NCBI RefSeq assembly: GCF_937898475.1 | Contig: NZ_CALEJS010000037.1 | Span: 9,404 to 73,403, forward strand | Direction: 5' to 3' | DNA: 64,000 nucleotides | Source of the DNA: an uncultured Chitinophaga sp. | GTDB taxonomy: Bacteria > Bacteroidota > Bacteroidia > Chitinophagales > Chitinophagaceae | Part shown: positions 24,155 through 31,515 of the stretch, in pieces | How the letters are laid out: each line of letters starts with the position of its first letter | Position numbering within the stretch: position 1 is the first letter of the stretch | The notes under the pieces: generated by a model | Told to the model about the DNA's origin: nothing | Databases searched by the model: none | Seen by the model: only the letters and a program-made list of their open reading frames with translations | Program-made: the position numbers and the translations under genes

Positions 24155-25987
24155 TTATTTCTTCTTTCCTGAAGAGCGTTGCTGCATTTCCTGCTGGCGT
24201 TTCTGCATGTCTTCCAGGCGCTCCTGCCATTTGGATTTTGACACCGGCTTCTTCTTGTTCTCCTGGATCTGAGCGTGGATCTTGTCGTGGTTGATCACAA
24301 ATGTCTGTAACACCCACTGTAAGGCGATACTGATCACGTTAGACAGGAAGTAATAGAAGGTAAGGGCGGCGGCTGTACGGTTAAAGATGCCCAGCAGCAT
24401 GATCGGGAAGATGTAGGGCATATATTTCATCACCGGGTTGCTCTGATCGGCCATACCACGGTTGTAGAAGGCCAGGATCAAGCTGGTAGCCGTCATCAGC
24501 AGGGTGAAAAGGCTGATGTGATTACCATAGAACGGCACGGTGAAGGGCAGGTTCAGGATAGAATCGTAGGTAGAGAGGTCTTTTGCCCACAGGAAGCTTT
24601 CCTGCCTCAGCTCAATGGAGGACGGGAAGAAGCTATACATGGCTACCAGGATAGGCAGCTGCAGCAGGGCAGGCAAACATCCGCCCAAAGGATTCACACC
24701 TGCGCTCTTGAAGAGCTTCATCTGTTCCATACCGAAAGCCTGCTGGTCGTCGCCATGTTTTTTGCGCAGTTCGTCCAGCTCCGGTTTCAGCACTTTCATC
24801 TTAGCCTGAGATACATAGCTCTGGTAAGTGAAAGGCGCTATGATAAGACGGATAAATACGGTGAGCAGTATAATGATGATTCCGTAGTTGCCAATAAAGC
24901 CGCTCAGGAAGTTGAACACGGGGATGATGATCCACTTGTTCACATACTTTACGAAGGCAAAGATACCTGAGCCGAGGGGGATGATATTTTCCAGGCCGAT
25001 ATCGAAGGACTTCAGCGTTTTATAGTGGTTAGGGCCGTAATAGATCTCTATCGGGAAGCTGAAATCGTGTGCACGGCTGTACGGGATTTCTATGGTGGTA
25101 AATGTTTGGCCTACGATATTACCGCTCTGCGGCACTTTGGTATTCACTTCTGCCCCTGCAAAAGGCGTTTTGCGGGCAATGAAGGAAATATTGAAGAACT
25201 GCTGTTTTACGCTGAGCCACTGTTGCTGACCTTCCAGTTTTTCCTGGCTGGTGCGCTGCAGGGTGAAGTAATCGCGTTTACCATCGGTGAACTGGTAGTG
25301 CACCTGGTTGTTCATGCGTTCGTTCTCCATATCCAGCTCCTGCTTGTGCTGTTCCCAGTTCCACTGCAGGGTGAGGGTTTTCTGCGAAGCAGGCAGCACG
25401 TTTTCCAGTCCTACGCCATGGATGGTATAATCTACGGTATAGTTACCCGGTTTCAGGGTGTAGACCAGCTCCAGGTATTCTTCGGGCGTAACGGCTACGC
25501 GGTAGGTAAGGGTCTGGCTGCCATCTGCCTGGCGCTGTACCGGTGAAGCGGTAAAGAACAGGTCAGCGGTATTTAAGGTATGATTATTTACCGGCAGCTG
25601 AAGGGAGAGGCGGTTAAAGGAACCGTTCACCAGGATCAGCGGGTCGCCGTCGGAGGTTTTAAAATCTTTCAGCTGTACTGTTTCGGGCTGACCGCCTTTA
25701 TTGGTAAAGGTAATCTTAACCAGTTCGTTCTCCAGTACGGTTTGCTGAGGGGTACCGGTGGCGGCGGCGGCAAAGGCGCCATATTCGCCGGCCAGCTGGG
25801 CGGAGTCTGGCGCCGCAGCGGCAGTGCCCGCGGTATCAGTAAGTATTTTCGGCTTATTAAGGTTAGCTATGGAATCCTGCCGGGCTTTTTCTCTCAGGGA
25901 TTTTACCTGCTGTTTCTGGTTGAAGATAATATACCCCACCAGCAAAACACCTAACAGGATAAAACCAATGACCGAATTTCTGTCCAT
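24155..25987 (-). CDS. yidC: Membrane protein insertase YidC
   Basis: A 610-residue inner-membrane insertase of the long Gram-negative type. It has an N-terminal anchor (SVIGFILLGVLLVGYIIF), a large periplasmic beta domain (about 60-350), then the conserved membrane core (FIGNYGIIIILLTVFIRLIIAPFTYQSYVSQAKMKVLKPELDEL, with the hydrophilic-groove Arg in FIRLI). The cytoplasmic hairpin KKHGDDQQAFGMEQMKLFKSAGVNPLGGCLPALLQLPI and a basic tail ending SSGKKK follow. It inserts and folds inner-membrane proteins with or without SecYEG. It lies 237 bp downstream of pyrG on the same strand, separated by two repeat hairpins; a TACCTTTG box (26011-26018, minus) suggests its own promoter. Confidence 0.96.
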   Translation of the reverse strand: MDRNSVIGFILLGVLLVGYIIFNQKQQVKSLREKARQDSIANLNKPKILTDTAGTAAAAPDSAQLAGEYGAFAAAATGTPQQTVLENELVKITFTNKGGQPETVQLKDFKTSDGDPLILVNGSFNRLSLQLPVNNHTLNTADLFFTASPVQRQADGSQTLTYRVAVTPEEYLELVYTLKPGNYTVDYTIHGVGLENVLPASQKTLTLQWNWEQHKQELDMENERMNNQVHYQFTDGKRDYFTLQRTSQEKLEGQQQWLSVKQQFFNISFIARKTPFAGAEVNTKVPQSGNIVGQTFTTIEIPYSRAHDFSFPIEIYYGPNHYKTLKSFDIGLENIIPLGSGIFAFVKYVNKWIIIPVFNFLSGFIGNYGIIIILLTVFIRLIIAPFTYQSYVSQAKMKVLKPELDELRKKHGDDQQAFGMEQMKLFKSAGVNPLGGCLPALLQLPILVAMYSFFPSSIELRQESFLWAKDLSTYDSILNLPFTVPFYGNHISLFTLLMTATSLILAFYNRGMADQSNPVMKYMPYIFPIMLLGIFNRTAAALTFYYFLSNVISIALQWVLQTFVINHDKIHAQIQENKKKPVSKSKWQERLEDMQKRQQEMQQRSSGKKK

Positions 25988-26030
25988 GAAATGAATTAAA
26001 ATTTAGGCAGCAAAGGTAGTGAAAAGAAAT

Positions 26031-26222
26031 TAGCTATCAGCTTTTAGCTGTCAGCCTTTAGTTAATAAACCGCGGGCCAATCCTGCTAAAAGCCAATAGC
26101 TAACAGCTAGCAGCTCAATATGTTATGTTATGGAAACAGCTATTAGCTTTTAGCTGTTGGCCTTTAGCTAATAAATTAATTCCTGATTAATTATGCTAAA
26201 AGCCAATAGCTGACAGCTGGCA
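26031..26222. repeat. Duplicated hairpin element between pyrG and yidC
   Basis: Two adjacent copies about 110 bp apart. Each has a left arm of AGCTATTAGCTTTTAGCTG type and a right arm containing GCTAAAAGCCAATAGCT (26085-26101 and 26195-26211, identical). Each copy can fold alone, and left and right arms of different copies can also pair. Confidence 0.8.
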
Positions 26223-26224
26223 GC

Positions 26225-27880
26225 TTAATCGTGGTGTACGATCTTCTTTTCTTCGGCTTTTACTTTCCCGTTCTTGCTCTCTGCATATTGTTTGGCGGCA
26301 GCGATGAAGTGTACGAACAGGGGGGCAGGCCTTTCCACGGTGCTTTTCAGCTCGGGATGGAACTGGCAGCCCACAAAGAACGGATGCTCAGGGAGTTCGA
26401 TCATTTCCACCAGGGTGCTTTCCGGGTTGCGGCCGGAGAGTACCAGGCCTGCGTGCTCGAAATCGGTCTGGAACTGGCTGTTGAACTCGTAGCGGTGGCG
26501 GTGCCTTTCGCTGATGACGGTGGAGCCATATATTTCAGCGGCCCTGGAACCGGGTTGCAGCTCGCAGGTATAGGCGCCCAGGCGCATGGTGCCGCCTTTG
26601 GCGGTGATCTTTTTCTGTTCTTCCATGAGACCGATCACCGGGTGGGCGGTTTCCGGGTTCATTTCGGTAGAATGGGCGTCGGCCCAGTTCATGACGTGAC
26701 GTGCGTATTCTACCACGGCCATCTGCATACCCAGGCAGATACCGAAGAAAGGCAGGCTGTTCTCACGGGCATACTGGATAGCCGTGATCTTGCCTTCTAT
26801 ACCGCGGTGGCCAAAACCGGGGGCTACCAGGAGGCCGTCCAGGTTCTTCAGCTTTTCTGCCACGTTCTCAGGAGTAATATGTTCAGAGTGAAGGTTTTGT
26901 ACTACTACTTTGCACTCATTCACCGCGCCGGCGTGGATGAAAGATTCCAGGATGGATTTGTAGGCGTCCTGTAATTCCACATATTTGCCGATCAGGCCGA
27001 TGGTTACTTTTGATTTGGGATATTTCAGCTTATCGAGGAACTCGCGCCATCTGGCGAGCTCGGGCTCTTTCTCGATGGGCAGGTTCAGTTTACGCAGGCA
27101 GATCACATCCAGTTTCTCGCGCATCATTTCCAGGGGCACTTCATAGATGGTGCTTACGTCGTTTGCCTCGATCACGGCGTCTACCTGTACATTACAGAAG
27201 AGGGCGATCTTTTTCTTCAGGTCGCGGTACATGGGTTCTTCCGTACGGCAGACGATGATATCGGGATGCACGCCGTTTTCGCTCAGGAGCCTTACGGAGT
27301 GCTGTGTGGGTTTGGTTTTCAACTCTTTGGCAGCGCGCAGGTACGGTATCAGGGTGAGGTGTACCACCAGGCAGTCTTCCTCTCCCAGTTCCCATTGCAG
27401 CTGACGTACCGCCTCTATATAAGGAAGGGATTCGATATCGCCCACGGTGCCACCCAGCTCGGTGATCACAATATCGTACTTACCGTCTTTCCCGAGCAGC
27501 AGGATGCGGCGTTTGATCTCATCGGTGATGTGGGGGATGACCTGGACGGTCTTACCCAGGTAGGCACCTTCCCTTTCTTTATTAATAACTGTCTGGTAAA
27601 TGCGGCCGGTGGTCACGTTGTTGGCCTGTGAAGTAGGCGTATTGAGGAAACGCTCATAGTGACCAAGGTCCAGATCGGTTTCTGCGCCATCTTCGGTTAC
27701 GTAACATTCCCCGTGCTCATAAGGGTTCAATGTACCGGGATCCACGTTAATATATGGATCAAATTTCTGAATTGTCACTCTCAAGCCGCGTGCCTGCAAT
27801 AGTTTAGCCAGCGAGGCGGCTATAATTCCTTTACCCAATGAGGAAGTAACACCTCCCGTAACGAAGATATATTTTGCCAT
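26225..27880 (-). CDS. pyrG: CTP synthase
   Basis: A 551-residue enzyme converting UTP to CTP with glutamine as the amide donor. The N-terminal synthetase domain opens with the standard MAKYIFVTGGVTSSLGKGIIAASLAKLL and includes KFDPYINVDPGTLNPYEHGE. The C-terminal class I glutaminase domain has the nucleophile Cys in FFGICLGMQMAVVEYAR and the His/Glu of VGCQFHPELKS. A TAACTTTG -7 box on the minus strand (27982-27989), with TTTG 22 nt further upstream, gives a leader of about 95 nt. The thioesterase gene diverges from it. Confidence 0.97.
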   Translation of the reverse strand: MAKYIFVTGGVTSSLGKGIIAASLAKLLQARGLRVTIQKFDPYINVDPGTLNPYEHGECYVTEDGAETDLDLGHYERFLNTPTSQANNVTTGRIYQTVINKEREGAYLGKTVQVIPHITDEIKRRILLLGKDGKYDIVITELGGTVGDIESLPYIEAVRQLQWELGEEDCLVVHLTLIPYLRAAKELKTKPTQHSVRLLSENGVHPDIIVCRTEEPMYRDLKKKIALFCNVQVDAVIEANDVSTIYEVPLEMMREKLDVICLRKLNLPIEKEPELARWREFLDKLKYPKSKVTIGLIGKYVELQDAYKSILESFIHAGAVNECKVVVQNLHSEHITPENVAEKLKNLDGLLVAPGFGHRGIEGKITAIQYARENSLPFFGICLGMQMAVVEYARHVMNWADAHSTEMNPETAHPVIGLMEEQKKITAKGGTMRLGAYTCELQPGSRAAEIYGSTVISERHRHRYEFNSQFQTDFEHAGLVLSGRNPESTLVEMIELPEHPFFVGCQFHPELKSTVERPAPLFVHFIAAAKQYAESKNGKVKAEEKKIVHHD

Positions 27881-27981
27881 AAAAACTAAGTTCTGAAAAG
27901 ATACATGACCTAAAAGGGAAGCGCCGGATGTTTGGTGTAACCTGTTCCTGTCATCATGTAGAATTACTTCCGAAGGTCATG

Positions 27982-28015
27982 CAAAGTTAACACAAAATTT
28001 TTACCAACCCGCAAA
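27982..28015 (-). promoter_or_regulatory. Probable pyrG promoter
   Basis: On the minus strand TTTG (28012-28015), a 22 nt gap and TAACTTTG (27982-27989) approximate the Bacteroidota consensus, about 100 nt before the pyrG start codon. Confidence 0.5.
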
Positions 28016-28102
28016 CGGGGTTTTATTCCTTTGATTTATTATCCGGAATCGTGTGAATTCCCCTCTGGAAAATAAGTATCTTCGCGGCGGAAAATCGGAC
28101 TA

Positions 28103-28203
28103 GTCCATAGCCGATAGTCCATAGTCCATGGCCGTTTACCGGTAAGAGGGTATACCAACCTGTGCGGGACATAGCTATGGAGCGTGGACTACCGGCAATG
28201 GAC
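28103..28203. repeat. Imperfect inverted repeat upstream of the thioesterase gene
   Basis: The 19 nt at 28103-28121 (GTCCATAGCCGATAGTCCA) pair with 28185-28203 at 17 of 19 positions. The inside contains more words of the same kind (ATAGTCCATGG, CATAGCTATG). It ends 19 nt before the start codon, so it would fold in the mRNA leader. Together with the pyrG promoter it fills the 342 bp spacer. Confidence 0.65.
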
Positions 28204-28222
28204 AAAAAATTTAAAAAAAACA

Positions 28223-28753
28223 ATGACACTGACGCCTAAACATGCGCAAGACTCGGTGATCCGGATGACGGAGCTGGTGCTGCCCAACGACACCAATACT
28301 TTTGGCAATTTAATGGGGGGCCGGCTGATGTACTGGATGGACATAGCCGCCGCGCTTGCCTGTATGAAGCACTGCAGCGCCCCTGTGGTAACGGCGTCTG
28401 TGGATAATATCTCATTTGAAACCCCGATCAAGCTGGGCAACGTGGTACATATAGAGGCCAGGGTGAGCCGCGCCTTTACCACCTCCATGGAGGTACATAT
28501 GCGGGTGTGGGGAGAAGACCCGGTGCAGCAGTACCGTTATAAATCGAACGAGGCCTTTATGACCTTTGTGGCCTTAGATCCCAATGGAAACTCCCGCCCG
28601 GTGCCGGCGATCATCCCCGATACGGAAGAAGAGAGGAAATTATATGACGGCGCCCTGAGAAGAAGGCAGCTTCGCCTGATCCTGAGCGGTAAAATGAAAC
28701 CGGAGGACGCCGGAGAACTAAAAGCGCTGTTCTTCGAGACAGCCGGAAAATAA
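28223..28753 (+). CDS. Acyl-CoA thioesterase (hotdog fold, YciA/BACH type)
   Basis: A 176-residue cytoplasmic enzyme, from the ATG at 28223; an earlier in-frame start at 28184 lies inside the repeat hairpin and is unlikely. The hotdog signature LVLPNDTNTFGNLMGGRLMYWMDIAAALAC holds the conserved Asn and Asp that activate water, and FETPIKLGNVVHIEARVSR the second family block. The family hydrolyses acyl-CoAs to free acid and CoA; chain preference cannot be told here. It is convergent with the HD-domain gene 23 bp downstream. Confidence 0.9.
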   Translation: MTLTPKHAQDSVIRMTELVLPNDTNTFGNLMGGRLMYWMDIAAALACMKHCSAPVVTASVDNISFETPIKLGNVVHIEARVSRAFTTSMEVHMRVWGEDPVQQYRYKSNEAFMTFVALDPNGNSRPVPAIIPDTEEERKLYDGALRRRQLRLILSGKMKPEDAGELKALFFETAGK

Positions 28754-28776
28754 CTTATACGCTTTTTACCAAGGGC

Positions 28777-29442
28777 TTAGGCCTTACCGTCCCATTCTGC
28801 ATAGAACTGGCGCAGGAACTGTTCCATGAACTGGTGGCGTTCTTCCGCCATGATCTTCCCGGTGGTGGTATTCATGCGGTCTTTCAGCAGCAGCAGTTTT
28901 TCGTAAAAATGGTTGATGGTGGGGCCCAGGCTGTGCTTGTACTGCTCTTTGGTCATTTGCAGGTTGGGCTGGATGGTGGGATCGTACAGGGGGCGGTTCT
29001 TAAAGCCGCCGTAGTTGAAGGTACGGGCAATACCGATAGCGCCGAGGGCATCCAGGCGGTCGGCATCCTGGACAACAGCCAGCTCGGGCGAAAAAAACTC
29101 CTGCCGGTGGTTACCTCCTTTAAAGGAAATGTGCTGAATGATATTTACAACGTGCCGGGTTACGGGTTCGGGGGTTCCTATACTTTGCAGAAAGTTACCA
29201 GCCTTTTGCGGGCCGATACTTTCGTCTCCGTTATGGAACTTGGAGTCAGCAATATCATGTAACAGGGCTCCCAGTTCTACTACCAGCATATCCACCTGCT
29301 CTTTGGCGCCGATGTGCCTGGCCAGTTGCCATACGCGATGAATATGCCACCAATCGTGCCCACCTTCAGCGTTAATTAACTCCTGTTTGACATAGGTAAC
29401 GGTCCTTTCGATGTAATTTGTACTTAAGGTAGATTCATCCAT
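28777..29442 (-). CDS. HD-domain phosphohydrolase
   Basis: A 221-residue soluble protein with an HD metal-binding core: HDWWHIHRVWQLA (first His), ELGALLHDIADSKFHNGDE (HD dyad) and VVQDADRLDALGAIGIARTF (distal Asp). This is the pattern of YedJ-like HD hydrolases, a subfamily whose substrate is not firmly known (nucleotides or phosphate esters are likely). TATCTTTG on the minus strand (29452-29459) lies only 10 nt before the start codon, so the transcript may be almost leaderless. It is convergent with the thioesterase gene. Confidence 0.87.
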   Translation of the reverse strand: MDESTLSTNYIERTVTYVKQELINAEGGHDWWHIHRVWQLARHIGAKEQVDMLVVELGALLHDIADSKFHNGDESIGPQKAGNFLQSIGTPEPVTRHVVNIIQHISFKGGNHRQEFFSPELAVVQDADRLDALGAIGIARTFNYGGFKNRPLYDPTIQPNLQMTKEQYKHSLGPTINHFYEKLLLLKDRMNTTTGKIMAEERHQFMEQFLRQFYAEWDGKA

Positions 29443-29710
29443 AATTCATAACAAAGATACGATAAAACACCTTTACCGGCGCCCCTTTCGGGCCCGGTAG
29501 AAGGTAAACTATAGGGAAGCGGGAATCCTTATTGATGGGCTCACGGCGGGGTATAAACGCCGTTTTGCAGGTTGGCGCGGCATAAGGCGGCAGGTAAATA
29601 TCAAGGCAAGTTTCTTTTCATGGCCTTCGCTGCCCGGATATTCAATGCTCCCCCGCCTATGACCGCTGGTTTCTTTATATATCTGTAAAATATAAGATCT
29701 TCACTTAAGT

Positions 29711-29761
29711 GGAGCAGAACCGATAACCGTTGCCGGGTTATTTAAAGGATGGTTCTGCTCC
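29711..29761. other. Nested hairpin, possible structured RNA
   Basis: GGAGCAGAACC (29711-29721) pairs perfectly with GGTTCTGCTCC (29751-29761). Inside, ATAACC (29723-29728) pairs with GGTTAT (29736-29741) around a 7 nt loop. No T-tract follows on either strand, so it is not a simple terminator. Confidence 0.55.
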
Positions 29762-30044
29762 GCTGGCTGGTTTTGACTTTGGCATTATTCATTGGCGTTG
29801 TAACCCTGAAAAGCGGCTTTGTCGATAAAGATGGTGACTTTGGTTGATAATAATGGTATTCTTCAGTAAACAGTGTCGTTATTTAGCTCATTTCTTCGTT
29901 TCTGATATAAAATTACGAAGACAAACTGAATATTTCATCTACTGAACCGATATTTATTTATATATTTTTAATAGTAATACAACATAAGAATAAGAGTATT
30001 TTTGGATAAACCATTAACAGTAAGCATTTTAATAAAAAAACGCC

Positions 30045-30080
30045 TCAAAATGAAAAATCCGGATTGCTCCGGATTTAATT
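30045..30080 (-). terminator. Terminator of the siroheme/sulfite reductase operon
   Basis: AAATCCGGA (30055-30063) pairs with TCCGGATTT (30068-30076) around a 4 nt loop; read on the minus strand the stem is followed by TTTTTCATTTT. It lies about 46 nt after the last gene's stop. Confidence 0.75.
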
Positions 30081-30121
30081 ATATAGAATTATTTATAATG
30101 TAATTTTAAGGAATGGAAGGC

Positions 30122-30712
30122 TTAGGTTTTGTTCTTTTCCTGTACCAGTACCTCGGTAATCTCATTTAACTGTTTCACTTTTTCGGAGAAATCGCCTTTG
30201 AGTTTGTCGCGGATGGCCTGCAGCTTGTGCAGTACTTCGTCCAGCGTATCGGGGATGCTTTCCTGCAGCACCTGTTTGAGGCGCTTGGCAATGGTGGGTG
30301 ATTTGCCGTTGGTGGAGATGGCAATCTTGAGGTTTCCCTTCTGTACGATGGAACCCAGGTAGAAGTCGCACAGTTCCGGGGTATCTGCCACATTGATCAG
30401 CACTTTACTGCATTTGGCGTGTTCCCACACGCTACGGTTCAGCTCAGGGAGGTTGGTGGCGGCTATCACCAGGTCTTTACCCAGCAGGTCGCCGCAGGAG
30501 AATTCCTTCTGTACCAGGGTGATGCTATGATGTTTTTGGGCCAGTGCTTCCAGCGCTTCCAGGAACCAGGTGGCCACTACGGTGATGTTGGCGTCCGGGC
30601 AGTTCTGCAGCATAGCGTTCACTTTTTCGTGACCGACATTGCCGCCGCCTACTACCAGTACGTGTAAACGGTTCAGCTTGAAGAATACGGGGAATAAATG
30701 ATTTTCTTCCAT
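30122..30712 (-). CDS. Precorrin-2 dehydrogenase / sirohydrochlorin ferrochelatase (Met8/CysG N-terminal type)
   Basis: A 196-residue enzyme for the last two steps of siroheme synthesis: NAD-dependent oxidation of precorrin-2 and iron insertion. The Rossmann motif LVVGGGNVGHEKV lies near residues 19-30; NLPELNRSVWEHAK and LINVADTPELCDFYLGSIVQKGNLKIAISTNGKSPTIAKRLK are family blocks, the last including the active-region Ser/Pro. It is the third gene of a leftward operon after a sulfite reductase and cobA, whose stop codon overlaps this start by one base (TAATG), indicating coupled translation. Siroheme is the cofactor of the reductase encoded first, so the operon makes both enzyme and cofactor. 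Confidence 0.9.
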   Translation of the reverse strand: MEENHLFPVFFKLNRLHVLVVGGGNVGHEKVNAMLQNCPDANITVVATWFLEALEALAQKHHSITLVQKEFSCGDLLGKDLVIAATNLPELNRSVWEHAKCSKVLINVADTPELCDFYLGSIVQKGNLKIAISTNGKSPTIAKRLKQVLQESIPDTLDEVLHKLQAIRDKLKGDFSEKVKQLNEITEVLVQEKNKT

Positions 30713-31488
30713 TATACCGCTAATTTAAGCTCGTCTGCCAGCTTTTCCTGCATGGCCTTGAACGCTTCGTGGAAGCGTACCACCTCTCCTACCACGATGA
30801 TGGCGGGGTTGCGCAGCTCTTCCCTTTCTGCGATCTGCACCAGGTCTCCGGCGGTGCCGATGCCTAATTTCTGGGTAGGCAGGGAACCGTTCTGGATAAT
30901 GGCGGCCGGTATATCTCCCTTGCCCATGGCGGTGTAGATACCTGCTATTTCAGCCAGCTTGCTCATACCCATGAGGATCACCACCGTTGTGTTGGCCTGG
31001 ATGGCAAATTCAAGATCGCGTGACAGGGCGCCGGTTTGTGTGTGACCGGTGATCACCCAGAAACCTTCGCTTACGTTACGTGCAGTAACGGGGATGTTAT
31101 TGATGCCGGGTACTGCCACTGCGCTGGAGATACCGGGTACTACCTCGGTCTCTATCCCGAACTGCTGGGCAAAGGTAACCTCTTCCTGGCCGCGGCCAAA
31201 AACAAAAGAGTCGCCACCCTTCAGCCTTACCACGCTGCCGTAGGTAAGGGCATATTTCACGATCATGCGGTTGATCTCGTCCTGGCTGTATACATGCATA
31301 CCGCAGCGTTTACCCACAAAACGTTTCAGGCAATCTGCGGGCGCATGATCCAGCAGTTCGTTATTGGCAAGGGCATCGTACAATATTACCCTGGCCTGCC
31401 GGATGGCTTTCAGGCCCTTCACTGTTATCAGCTCCGGATCACCGGGACCTGCTCCCACCAGGGTTAATTTCGGGACTATATTCTGCAT
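30712..31488 (-). CDS. cobA: Uroporphyrinogen-III C-methyltransferase
   Basis: A 258-residue SAM-dependent enzyme that methylates uroporphyrinogen III at C2 and C7 to give precorrin-2, the first committed step to siroheme. The family opening LVGAGPGDPELITVKGLKAIRQARVILYDAL and the block LKGGDSFVFGRGQEE are plain; NNIPVTARNVSEGFWVITGH and VVILMGMSKL complete the SUMT pattern. It sits 27 nt after the sulfite reductase gene and overlaps the next gene by one base, so the three are one operon. Confidence 0.95.
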   Translation of the reverse strand: MQNIVPKLTLVGAGPGDPELITVKGLKAIRQARVILYDALANNELLDHAPADCLKRFVGKRCGMHVYSQDEINRMIVKYALTYGSVVRLKGGDSFVFGRGQEEVTFAQQFGIETEVVPGISSAVAVPGINNIPVTARNVSEGFWVITGHTQTGALSRDLEFAIQANTTVVILMGMSKLAEIAGIYTAMGKGDIPAAIIQNGSLPTQKLGIGTAGDLVQIAEREELRNPAIIVVGEVVRFHEAFKAMQEKLADELKLAV

Positions 31489-31515
31489 AATTAGTTCAAT
31501 TTTTTAAGTGGACGA

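Larger units (their letters stand above)
29443..30121. other. 680-bp intergenic region
   Basis: No convincing gene. The left part is GC-rich, the right part (29900-30050) AT-rich. It contains a strong nested hairpin (29711-29761) and the terminator of the siroheme operon (30055-30076). A 32-codon open frame at 29749 (plus) begins inside the hairpin arm and has a hydrophobic start; I do not support it as a gene. Confidence 0.5.

Noticed and set aside
26031..26222. Repeat block considered as a CRISPR array
   Set aside because: Only two units, each an inverted repeat, with no unique spacers of constant length and no cas genes.
29749..29847. 32-codon plus-strand ORF with hydrophobic start (MVLLRWLVLTLALFIG)
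   Set aside because: The start codon lies in the arm of a perfect hairpin and there is no ribosome-binding site or promoter; a chance frame is more likely.
29785..29858. Minus-strand frame reading VTIFIDKAAFQGYNANE and a stop, possibly the end of a decayed gene
   Set aside because: Too short, has no start codon, and a stop lies just upstream; I could not link it to a family.
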